A stretch of 40,676 nt of DNA from an uncultured bacterium (lineage in GTDB: Bacteria > Acidobacteriota > Aminicenantia > Aminicenantales > CALLJL01), in assembly GCA_938092135.1 (NCBI GenBank), contig CALLJL010000018.1:1-40676 (forward strand), in the 5' to 3' direction. Positions 32,412 through 40,095 of this stretch are shown here, in pieces. Under the pieces are notes generated by a model. It was not told the DNA's origin. It searched no databases and saw nothing but the letters and a program-made list of their open reading frames with translations. How positions within the stretch are numbered: position 1 is the first letter of the stretch; each line of letters starts with the position of its first letter. The position numbers and the translations under genes are program-made.

Positions 32412-34682
32412 ATGGAATTTAAACAAATTTTTGGAAAGGACCCTTATCCACATCAAGAAGAAACTTTTAAAGCCCTTGAAAAAGGGAGTTCAGTAATTTT
32501 AAGGGCGCCAACAGGAAGCGGTAAAAGCGAAGCTGTTTTTATTCCTTTTGTTAAGCTCAGAGGAAGCTCTCTCGCAGGCAGGATGATTTATGCCTTACCT
32601 ATGAGGTCTCTGGTCAATTCCTTAGCCGACAGGTTCAAGGATATATGTAAAAAAAATTGCCTTGATTTAGAGGTTAAAATTCAGCATGGCCAGCGACAGG
32701 AGAGCCTGTTTTTTGATTCCCAATGCATTGTGGCCACTCTTGATCAAATTATTTCAGCATATGCCTGTGCACCCTTGAGCCTTCCAGTGAGATTCGGAAA
32801 TATCCCCGCTGGTGCTGTAACCAGCAGCTTCATAATTTTTGATGAAATTCACACGTTTGCCCCTCAGTTAGGCCTTCAGTGCTGTTTGTTAATAGCCGAA
32901 AGATTGAGCCAATTAGGTCTTCCCTTTGTCATTATGAGTGCGACGTTACCCACGGAGTTTATGTTTTCAATTGCTAACAGATTAAGAGCGCAGGTGATTG
33001 AGGCTAAAGAGGGAGATATTCCCATAAGAAGCCAAAGAAAGGTTACTCTTCATCTAAAGCTTAATGAGGAACTATCTCCTAGCCAGGTAATAAATTTATT
33101 TGAAGAAAGCCAAGGTCGCCTCATTGTCGTATGTAATACTGTTGAGAGGGCAACGAAGATCTATCAAAATATTAAAGACAAAATAGAACCAAAGCCGATT
33201 TTATTACATTCAAGATTTTTCGATAAGGAAAGAGAAGAAAAAGAAAGAAAGATAAACGAATTGTTTAAGCAAAATTGTGGCCAGAAGGCAATTTTAATTG
33301 CCACTCAGGTTATAGAAGTTGGAATGGATATTTCCTGTGACCTTATGCTCAGCGAATTATCCCCCGTTGATTCTCTTATTCAAAGAGCAGGAAGATGTGC
33401 TAGATGGGGCGGAGAGGGCAAAATTTTTATTTTTGGCATACCTCATCATGCCCCTTATGATAGATCAATAATTAATTCAACGATTAAAGCAATTGTAAAA
33501 AGGAATGGGGAGAAACTTACCTGGCCGATAGAAAAAGAAATGGTTGATGAGGTTCTGGGAAATTTTTTTAAGAAATATTCTCAAAATCAAGCTGGAAGTA
33601 AAGTTATAATGCTTCTTTCCCAGGCTGCTTTTGAAGGTAAGCCTTTTTTAGCTGAAAAGGCAGTTCGAGAAGAAATGTTTATTGAGGTATCAATCCACAA
33701 CAATCCAGCTCAATTGAGAAACAAAATTTTTATGCTTCCCAAATGTAGACTTCGACCCTATGTTATGAAGAAATATTTTGAGGACCAAAAGCCACCAATT
33801 TGGAAAGTTGAAGTTGATAGAGCTTATGAAAATGATTATTCTCTGAGGATAGAACTTATTCGAGTTAAATCTTCTCAAGATATTATAGCAAATAATTTTT
33901 ACATTATTAGCAGCGATTTTGCTGCTTGTGATCCTGAGTTAGGACTTACTTTGGGGCAAAAAGGAACGCCTCTGGATGTTGACGCAGCCGAAGGTAATAA
34001 ACTGGAGCCCCAATTTGACGAGATTCCCAATGAAACTTGGGAAGACCATTCCCGGAGAACCATCGACGCTTTCGAAAAATACATTTTTCCCCAAGAAGAA
34101 TATACTTTTAATAAGCTTTTATCTTGGCTGGGAAGAAATCAACAAGAGATTAGGGACTTGCTTCGATTGATTCTGGCTCTCCATGATTTAGGCAAATTAA
34201 CTGAAGAGTGGCAAAAAACTGCCGGGGCCACCTCAATTTTTCTAGCCCATTCAGGCAAAAGAGATAAAGCCAATTTTCCGATTCATGCCACCATTTCTGC
34301 TTATGTAATTGGCGATTATCTGAAAAATAAATGGGGTCCAATCCTTGGGGATTCAGCCTATTATGCTCTCGCTCACCATCATTCTGTCCGGGCAACTAAA
34401 ATCCCGCGATATAAATTACAAGATGGCTGGTTCGAGGAAATCAACAAAGTTTTAGACAGATATGTGGGAATAAAATTTTCTTATAATGATGTTAAAGCTT
34501 TTGAGCGTCAATTAAGTTCCACTTCTTTGTCAAGTCCAATTCCTGCTTTTGAGAAAGAAAAGAGATACACGACTTACATTTTATTTAGCCGCTGGTTAAG
34601 ATTAGCCGATAGGAAGGCTTTGGAAATCGCCAGGTCAGAGATGGTCGGGGAAAATAAAAATATTTGGTTTAAATTGTGTTAG
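32412..34682 (+). CDS. cas3: CRISPR-associated helicase-nuclease Cas3, helicase first and HD last
   Basis: A 756-residue Cas3, the enzyme that unwinds and degrades the target. Superfamily 2 helicase motifs come first: Walker A TGSGKS (34-39), DEIH box (144-147), SAT (176-178) and motif VI QRAGRCAR. The HD nuclease comes last: H591-D592 in LALHDLGKL, then FPIHA and ALAHHHS. This order is the reverse of the common HD-helicase Cas3 and equals a fusion of cas3' to cas3''. It starts at ATG 32412, 24 nt after cas6. All key motifs look intact. Confidence 0.9.
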   Translation: MEFKQIFGKDPYPHQEETFKALEKGSSVILRAPTGSGKSEAVFIPFVKLRGSSLAGRMIYALPMRSLVNSLADRFKDICKKNCLDLEVKIQHGQRQESLFFDSQCIVATLDQIISAYACAPLSLPVRFGNIPAGAVTSSFIIFDEIHTFAPQLGLQCCLLIAERLSQLGLPFVIMSATLPTEFMFSIANRLRAQVIEAKEGDIPIRSQRKVTLHLKLNEELSPSQVINLFEESQGRLIVVCNTVERATKIYQNIKDKIEPKPILLHSRFFDKEREEKERKINELFKQNCGQKAILIATQVIEVGMDISCDLMLSELSPVDSLIQRAGRCARWGGEGKIFIFGIPHHAPYDRSIINSTIKAIVKRNGEKLTWPIEKEMVDEVLGNFFKKYSQNQAGSKVIMLLSQAAFEGKPFLAEKAVREEMFIEVSIHNNPAQLRNKIFMLPKCRLRPYVMKKYFEDQKPPIWKVEVDRAYENDYSLRIELIRVKSSQDIIANNFYIISSDFAACDPELGLTLGQKGTPLDVDAAEGNKLEPQFDEIPNETWEDHSRRTIDAFEKYIFPQEEYTFNKLLSWLGRNQQEIRDLLRLILALHDLGKLTEEWQKTAGATSIFLAHSGKRDKANFPIHATISAYVIGDYLKNKWGPILGDSAYYALAHHHSVRATKIPRYKLQDGWFEEINKVLDRYVGIKFSYNDVKAFERQLSSTSLSSPIPAFEKEKRYTTYILFSRWLRLADRKALEIARSEMVGENKNIWFKLC

Positions 34683-34718
34683 TGCTTTTTCTCTAATTAA
34701 AAGGAGGTTAGCTTAAAA

Positions 34719-35789
34719 ATGATTTATTTTGTGGCTAAAACAGGAATGGAAATATTTGATTTATGTCGCGCTTATGGTCTAGCGACACTGCTTGATTGTA
34801 CAGGTCTGGAGGATATGAGGACGATTATAAGAGATGCTGGAGCCTTTTATTTAATTGAACAAACAGGTGAAAAGCTTTCTCGTGAGTTATTAAATAAGGC
34901 AAAATGGATCCAGTTATTTGATGCTGATTTTGGGCATGGGGCTTGGAAACAGATTTTTTTAACCTATAAAAATAAATGGAATAAGATGCTGGGGAAAGTT
35001 AAAAAAACGTTGAGCGAAAATTTTGAGAGTATTATAGAAAAAGCTAAAGATCCCACTTATTTGCCCGCTATATCAACATCATCAGGCGAAACTTTTCCAG
35101 GTTCTATTGAGCCTTCAGTATTTAAGGGATTAAGAGGTAAGACAAGAGGGGATTATCTAGAAAGCCAAACAAAGGTTGATAAAGAGAGTTGGGCCTTAGC
35201 TTGCTTAGGAGGGGCGATGTCTGGAAGGTACAAGGTTCAAAGAGGTCAGGGAAATAAATGGGATTATTTTGTCATTTTTCCTGCGCCGGAAAGAGTGGAG
35301 CTTGATAATTTCAGAAAAATAAGAGAAAGTACCTATACAGTTAATCTTAAATATTTAAGCGCTCAGAACGCGGCGGCTCATTTCTCGGTTATTCTGACTA
35401 AACAAATGAGACAAATGGCTGCCAACTTATCTGAATTTTCGGACCGATATTCAAGCCTCTTTTATTTCTCCCTGGTTCAAACTGGTCAGCAATTTAAACC
35501 TTTAACAGGAGGCAAGTTGAGTCTTTATCCTTTAATGGAGCTTGCCTATTCAGAAAATCCGGAAATAGAGGCTGTCCTCAATACATGGATTTATCTCTTT
35601 AAAAAAGGTACTGAAAGAGGTGGCGAAGACTTAGGATTTTCTTTGACCGAGTTTATCATGCATCCTTCGCTTGATTCGTACGAAAAACATGTCCAGATTT
35701 TTTTGAGATATAATTTAAATAAAAAAGTGAAAAGCGCTAATCTTTATACGGAAAAAAATATTGGGGAGGTAATAAAATATGTCAAATGA
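34719..35789 (+). CDS. Cascade large subunit, Cas8a-like
   Basis: A 356-residue protein with no motif I can name. It is placed by position between cas3 and the small-subunit gene, and by size. Cas8 families are highly divergent; the order cas3, this gene, small subunit, cas7, cas5 suggests the large subunit that reads the PAM. Its opening (MIYFVAKTGMEIFDLCRAYG) looks like that of Cas8a1-type proteins, but I hold this loosely. AAAAGGAGG lies before the ATG. Its end overlaps the next gene by 11 nt. It could also be a I-B type Cas8b; a profile search would decide. Confidence 0.6.
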   Translation: MIYFVAKTGMEIFDLCRAYGLATLLDCTGLEDMRTIIRDAGAFYLIEQTGEKLSRELLNKAKWIQLFDADFGHGAWKQIFLTYKNKWNKMLGKVKKTLSENFESIIEKAKDPTYLPAISTSSGETFPGSIEPSVFKGLRGKTRGDYLESQTKVDKESWALACLGGAMSGRYKVQRGQGNKWDYFVIFPAPERVELDNFRKIRESTYTVNLKYLSAQNAAAHFSVILTKQMRQMAANLSEFSDRYSSLFYFSLVQTGQQFKPLTGGKLSLYPLMELAYSENPEIEAVLNTWIYLFKKGTERGGEDLGFSLTEFIMHPSLDSYEKHVQIFLRYNLNKKVKSANLYTEKNIGEVIKYVK

Positions 35790-36099
35790 ATTAAGTTTAA
35801 TTTATTCAGATGAGGCAATTAAGGAATTTGGGGATGCCTTGAGGAAAGCTTTGCGCCTTGAGGAAATTCAAGATTATGCTTCTTTAATTGAAATTGAAAA
35901 TGCAGAAAAACCCGAGGATTTTGCTGAGGCGATAAAAAACTTTCTAAGGAGATATGAAAGTTCTGCTCGACGGTTAGGATTAAAGCGCCCAAAGCAAGAA
36001 AGTTTAGAAAAAATGATGTCTCTTGTCGATCAGCATGGAGTTAGAGTCGTCAGGGCAGCCCTGATTAGCCATGCTCTTTTAAGGAAAGAGAAAGAATAA
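35779..36099 (+). CDS. Cascade small subunit, Csa5/Cas11-like
   Basis: A 106-residue, largely alpha-helical, charged protein lying between the Cas8-like and Cas7 genes. Small helical proteins at this position are the small subunit (Cas11; Csa5 in subtype I-A) that packs along the crRNA backbone. Its start overlaps the end of the large-subunit gene by 11 nt, with GGGGAGG (in ttggggaggtaa, at about 35762-35768) as ribosome binding site. The sequence itself shows no diagnostic motif. A separately encoded small subunit is the main argument here for subtype I-A rather than I-B. Confidence 0.55.
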   Translation: MSNELSLIYSDEAIKEFGDALRKALRLEEIQDYASLIEIENAEKPEDFAEAIKNFLRRYESSARRLGLKRPKQESLEKMMSLVDQHGVRVVRAALISHALLRKEKE

Positions 36100-36145
36100 A
36101 AAGGAATGAAAAAAGGAATGAAAATAAAATTAAGAGGAGGTAAAA

Positions 36146-37096
36146 ATGCCTATTTTTGAAATTAGCCTTTTAGCCAGGGTAACTTGGAACCTTCATTCTT
36201 TAAATAATGAGGGGACAATTGGTAATGTTACTGAGCCAAGGACAGTGGTCTTGGCCAACGGAGTCAAGACAGATGGTATCTCAGGCGAAATGTTAAAACA
36301 TATTCACGCCTTTTATGTTTGGCTTTTGACTGAAGATAAATCTTACTTTTGCGAAGCCTGTCAGAAATTTCACCCTCAAAAGGCTGATCGAAACAGGGAG
36401 GTTAAAAGGTCAGATTCGCCTGAAAAAGCTATGGATAAAGCTGTGGCCTCTTGTGTTCTGTGTGATCTTCATGGATTTCTAGTTCAAAAGCCGACCATTA
36501 GTCGACCATCCACTATTGAATTTGGCTGGGCCTTGGGGCTTCCCGCAAAGACCCATAGAGGTATTCATATCCATGCTCGCCATTCAATGGAAGGGCGGCC
36601 CGCTGAAGAAGCTGAATCTCGCGAGGAAGATATCGATGAAAAAGTAGCGGAAGAAAAAGAAACAGAAGTAACGGCCCAGATGATTTACCACCGGCCGACT
36701 CGCTCTGGTGTTTATGCCATAGTGTCAGTTTTTCAGCCTTGGAGAATAGGATTAAATGAGATTAATTATAGATACGTAATAAATGAAGATGAGAGGAAGT
36801 TTAGATATCAACTTGGACTTAATGCTTATAAAGCAAGCTTCATGCGAACCGATGGGGCGATGGTTTCTACAAGACTTCCCCATACCGAAAACATTGAGGG
36901 AATTATTGTTATTTCGGAAAGAAATTTTCCTTCTCCAGTCATAAGCCCTATGGATGAGTTCTTTGATAAAATTTTAGAGGAGATAGTGAAGAGAAATAAC
37001 GGCCTCCAAATACGAAGGTTTTCCAATCTAAGCCAACTTAATTTGCTCCTTGATGATTTGATGAAAGAGGAACTGTTTAAACTAAATATGCCTTGA
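36146..37096 (+). CDS. cas7: Cascade backbone subunit Cas7 (Csa2/DevR family)
   Basis: A 316-residue RAMP protein that forms the crRNA-binding filament. The N-terminus (FEISLLARVTWNLHSLNNEG, then EPRTVVLANGVKTDGISGEMLKH) is characteristic of the Cst2/DevR/Csa2 type Cas7. Four cysteines, C69-C72 and C103-C106, form two CxxC pairs that could hold zinc. An acidic insertion (residues 155-175) sits in the middle. RPTRSGVYAIVSVFQPWRIGLN is the typical central strand. AGGAGGT stands before the ATG. Confidence 0.88.
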   Translation: MPIFEISLLARVTWNLHSLNNEGTIGNVTEPRTVVLANGVKTDGISGEMLKHIHAFYVWLLTEDKSYFCEACQKFHPQKADRNREVKRSDSPEKAMDKAVASCVLCDLHGFLVQKPTISRPSTIEFGWALGLPAKTHRGIHIHARHSMEGRPAEEAESREEDIDEKVAEEKETEVTAQMIYHRPTRSGVYAIVSVFQPWRIGLNEINYRYVINEDERKFRYQLGLNAYKASFMRTDGAMVSTRLPHTENIEGIIVISERNFPSPVISPMDEFFDKILEEIVKRNNGLQIRRFSNLSQLNLLLDDLMKEELFKLNMP

Positions 37097-37127
37097 TGTT
37101 CTATCCTTTTGAAAGAGGTATGTAGAA

Positions 37128-37823
37128 ATGAGCTGGGTATGTGCATCTCTTCATTTTCCAGCCTTTTTTTCCTACCGAATTCCGAATCTTTCGCCGAGCT
37201 ACGCTCTCACGTCAATTATTCCCGGCCCATCGTCTCTAAGGCTCGCCCTGGTTGATGTAGCCATTAAACTTAAGGGCTCAGTTGACTATGGAAAAGAAAT
37301 ATTTAACTTAATCAAATCGGTCAGATTGGAAATAGAGCCTCCTGACAGAGTTTCGGTAATTAAATTTTTTATTAAACGACTTAAGCCTTCTAAAACAAAA
37401 TCTTCCAGCTTCGAAGAATCTTTTGGTCTCAGGGAGTATTGCCATTTCGTTGGTCCAATTAAAATTTATTTTGATCTTCCCAATAGGGAAGAGGAAATTG
37501 CTGAATTACTTGAGAAATTAAGAAGAGTAGGAACCTCTGATTCTTTAGTCAGCTGCCAAATTTCTTCAAAAGAAAAAGGGCCGGATTTATCATTAACTTG
37601 CAAACTTTTAAATGAGATAAGGCCGGAGACTAATAATTTAAAAGGGAGGCCTATTGTCACTTTATATGAAATCGACAAGGATGCCGAATTCAATCAGGTG
37701 AATCCCTATTTCCGAGGAAGGAAAGGTAAACCCTACATAAATAAAACATATATTTTGCCTTTGGTAGAGAAGATGAAGGGTGAAAATTTTGTTCTTTATG
37801 AAAAAGCTCGTTTTTTGCTCTAG
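37128..37823 (+). CDS. cas5: Cascade subunit Cas5
   Basis: A 231-residue RAMP protein that caps the 5' handle of the crRNA. N-terminal strand SWVCASLHFPAFFSYRIPN is followed by PGPSSLRLALVDVAI, the Cas5 counterpart of the PPPSTLLGAL segment, and a C-terminal TYILPL strand. The length fits Cas5a/Cas5b. It lies 31 nt after cas7 and 33 nt before cas1; AGAGGT is found ahead of the ATG. The subtype label Cas5a rests on neighbours only. Confidence 0.75.
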   Translation: MSWVCASLHFPAFFSYRIPNLSPSYALTSIIPGPSSLRLALVDVAIKLKGSVDYGKEIFNLIKSVRLEIEPPDRVSVIKFFIKRLKPSKTKSSSFEESFGLREYCHFVGPIKIYFDLPNREEEIAELLEKLRRVGTSDSLVSCQISSKEKGPDLSLTCKLLNEIRPETNNLKGRPIVTLYEIDKDAEFNQVNPYFRGRKGKPYINKTYILPLVEKMKGENFVLYEKARFLL

Positions 37824-37856
37824 GAATATATTATAAAATTTTGGGTTATAAGGAGC

Positions 37857-39047
37857 GTGGACGAAAGAATTTTGAAAAAAGAATTTTCTAGAGATTTTTG
37901 CTCATTTAAACCAACTGCGCAGTTAAACCTTTTTACGGGTGAGGCAGAACCAATTTGTTATGAGATTGAGATGGATTCAGCTCAAAGTGACGAGATAAAT
38001 TTAAATGAAGGAATTTCTATTGTGAAATCTGGAGACAGTTCTATGTTAATAGTTTCTGGGTATGGAATCTTTTTAGGAAAAAAGAGCGAACGCTTGGTTA
38101 TCAGGCAAGATGACAAAGCGATTTATGAAATTCCTTTTTTCAGAATTAATGAGATAGTCATAGATTCCAGGGGAGTCTCTCTTTCATCCGATTTAATTCA
38201 TGAACTATGTCTAAGAGGCATCAAGTTGAATTTTTTAACCAGAAATGGCCAGCCCTATGCCATGATTTCATCCCCTTTTCTCACGGCTACTATTATTTCA
38301 AGAAGAGAGCAAATCAAAGCTATTGATGATCGGAGAGGTCTTGAATTTGCCAAAATTATCGTCCGAGGAAAGATAAAAAACCAAGAGGGTCTTCTGAGAT
38401 ACTTTGGCAAATATCTGAAGCAAAGTTCGCCTGATAAATATATTAAAATATCGTCAATTGCAGATAAATTGAAATCAATGAGGCATAAAGTTGATTTAGT
38501 CGAAGGAGCCAATGTTGAGGAGGCAAGAGAAACTTTATACGGAATTGAGGGAAACTCCGGAAGGCTTTACTGGTCGGGAATTAAAGAAATCATAAGTGGT
38601 CGAGTAGAATTTTTTAAAAGAGTTCATCAAGGAGCGATTGATGTTGTTAATATGCTGCTTAATTATGGTTATGGCATCCTGTATTCTGTAGTTTGGGGAG
38701 CAATACTTAATGCTGGACTCGAGCCCTTTGCTGGCTTTCTTCATACTGATAGGCCAGGAAAGCCTTCGCTAGTCCTTGATCTCGTTGAAGAATTCAGACA
38801 GCCAGTTGTTGATAGGGTTGTTATTGCTCATATAAACCTTGGCCAGGCAGTAAAAATTAAAGAGGGCTTACTTGATCCCGATACCCGCAAATTAATTGGA
38901 AGCAAAATTTTAGAAAGGTTAGATTCTCCTATTAAGTTTCAAAATAAAACTTATAAGCTTAGGTCCATTATCCAAATTCAAGCTCGTAATTTGGTTTCTT
39001 TCTTGAGAGGAGAAAGTACATACAAGACGTTTAGCTTTAAATGGTAA
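37857..39047 (+). CDS. cas1: CRISPR integrase Cas1 with N-terminal extension
   Basis: Cas1 catalyses spacer insertion with Cas2. The catalytic residues are E231 in YGIEGNSG, H296 in FLHTDRPGKPS and the acidic pair D308/E311 in LDLVEEFR. The dimer-forming beta domain begins near residue 52 (GISIVKSGDSSMLIV). About 50 residues precede it (MDERILKKEF onward), so the protein, 396 residues, is longer than the usual 320-345. The GTG start at 37857 lies only one base behind AAGGAG, an unusual ribosome binding site distance. TTG at 37872 or ATG at 37971 are alternatives, but none is better. Confidence 0.93.
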   Translation: MDERILKKEFSRDFCSFKPTAQLNLFTGEAEPICYEIEMDSAQSDEINLNEGISIVKSGDSSMLIVSGYGIFLGKKSERLVIRQDDKAIYEIPFFRINEIVIDSRGVSLSSDLIHELCLRGIKLNFLTRNGQPYAMISSPFLTATIISRREQIKAIDDRRGLEFAKIIVRGKIKNQEGLLRYFGKYLKQSSPDKYIKISSIADKLKSMRHKVDLVEGANVEEARETLYGIEGNSGRLYWSGIKEIISGRVEFFKRVHQGAIDVVNMLLNYGYGILYSVVWGAILNAGLEPFAGFLHTDRPGKPSLVLDLVEEFRQPVVDRVVIAHINLGQAVKIKEGLLDPDTRKLIGSKILERLDSPIKFQNKTYKLRSIIQIQARNLVSFLRGESTYKTFSFKW

Positions 39048-39048
39048 A

Positions 39049-39333
39049 ATGGAACTTCATACTTATGTAATATATGACATCGAAGATGATAGGGTTAGAT
39101 ATAAAATCTCAGAAATATGCAAAGATTATGGATTAGAGCGTATTCAATATAGCGCCTTTTGGGGTATGTTAAGCAAAAATAGGAGAGAAGAATTATTCCT
39201 TAAGCTTTCAGGATTGATAAAGAATAAAAAGGGCAAAATAATAATTCAGCCAGTGTGCGAAAAAGATTTTAAAGAAATAAAAATAATAAATGAACTAGAG
39301 AGTAAAGAGCGATTAGTTCAAAATGAGGATTAA
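39049..39333 (+). CDS. cas2: CRISPR-associated protein Cas2
   Basis: A 94-residue ferredoxin-fold protein that bridges two Cas1 dimers in the integration complex. It shows the first strand TYVIYDIEDDRVRYKI with the conserved Asp of Cas2, then GLERIQYSAFWG, and a C-terminal strand KIIIQPV. The length is usual. It starts one base after the cas1 stop and overlaps cas4 by 11 nt, so the adaptation genes are translationally coupled. Confidence 0.92.
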   Translation: MELHTYVIYDIEDDRVRYKISEICKDYGLERIQYSAFWGMLSKNRREELFLKLSGLIKNKKGKIIIQPVCEKDFKEIKIINELESKERLVQNED

Positions 39334-39976
39334 TTTAACCGTAAACGATCTTAAACAATATAACTATTGCAAAAGAATTGTTTTTTTTAATCATGTCATG
39401 CCTGTTGAAACAAAGCCAACTTTTAAAATGGAACTTGGGAAAATAAAAGAGGATGAATTAAGAGCGCTAGAAAGAAGAAGAAAGTTGCAAAGGTATGAAA
39501 TTGAGAATGGTAGTAGGTATTTTTTCTTAAATTTATATTCAGCTGGTTTTGGGACTAATTATTCTTATAGCCCAGGCTTGGATGGTAGTAGGTATTTTTT
39601 CTTAAATTTATATTCAGCCCGCTATGGATTATCTGGGAAATTGGATATGTTGATTATCGCAAAAAATGGTTATTACCCGGTTGATTTTAAGTATACTGAT
39701 AAATATCCAGGGAAAAACCATGTCTATCAATTAGGAGGATATGCCCTTTTAGTTGAAGATAAATTTAAGAACAAAGTGGACAAAGGATTTATTTATCTTA
39801 TTCCTAAAAATGATGTGATAATTGTGGATTTGACTGAAGTATTAAAAGAAGAAATAAAAAGAATGCTTGAAGAAATAAGGGCGATAATCAGGAATGAGAT
39901 TATGCCCCAGCCAACAAATTTTAGGAACCGATGTCTAGAATGTGAATTTAGGAATTTTTGCAATGACGTTTTTTAA
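39323..39976 (+). CDS. cas4: CRISPR-associated nuclease Cas4 with internal duplication
   Basis: A 217-residue iron-sulfur exonuclease that trims prespacers and selects the PAM. Cluster cysteines are C16, C204, C207 and C213. The PD-(D/E)XK core has D108 in GKLDML, D121 and K123 in PVDFKY, and QLGGYALL behind. All appear intact. Residues 62-86 and 87-111 begin with almost the same sequence (GSRYFFLNLYSA twice), because the DNA contains a perfect 37-bp direct repeat at 39507-39543 and 39582-39618, 75 bp apart. Only the second copy (SARYGLSGKLD) is in the position expected of Cas4, so the first 25 residues are an inserted duplicate. The overlap with cas2 is 11 nt. Confidence 0.9.
   Translation: MRINLTVNDLKQYNYCKRIVFFNHVMPVETKPTFKMELGKIKEDELRALERRRKLQRYEIENGSRYFFLNLYSAGFGTNYSYSPGLDGSRYFFLNLYSARYGLSGKLDMLIIAKNGYYPVDFKYTDKYPGKNHVYQLGGYALLVEDKFKNKVDKGFIYLIPKNDVIIVDLTEVLKEEIKRMLEEIRAIIRNEIMPQPTNFRNRCLECEFRNFCNDVF
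39507..39618 (+). repeat. 37-bp perfect direct repeat, 75-bp period, inside cas4
   Basis: Copies at 39507-39543 and 39582-39618 are identical and separated by 38 bp that are not repeated. The 75-bp period equals 25 codons, so the frame is kept. Confidence 0.95.
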
Positions 39977-40095
39977 TAAAGGAAAAAAGAGAATTTTTTC
40001 GCAAAACCTAGGCCTATTTAGGCAATATAGTAATTTGAGAAAAAATCGGATTAATTGTTATAATAATTTATCGAATTTAAAAGAAATACGTTGCG
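39977..40095 (+). promoter_or_regulatory. CRISPR leader
   Basis: AT-rich 119-nt region between the cas4 stop and the first repeat, the expected leader position upstream of the array read on the plus strand. It holds a short inverted repeat GCCTA-TT-TAGGC at about 40011-40022 and the pre-crRNA promoter. Confidence 0.7.
40035..40064 (+). promoter_or_regulatory. Promoter of the CRISPR array
   Basis: TTGAGA at 40035-40040 and perfect TATAAT at 40059-40064 are 18 bp apart; TG one base before the -10 makes an extended -10. Transcription would start near 40071, about 25 nt before the first repeat, toward the array. Confidence 0.6.

Noticed and set aside
39507..39618. A second, two-repeat CRISPR array
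   Set aside because: The geometry fits, but it lies inside cas4, keeps the reading frame, and the repeat shares no sequence with the true array; an internal duplication explains it better.
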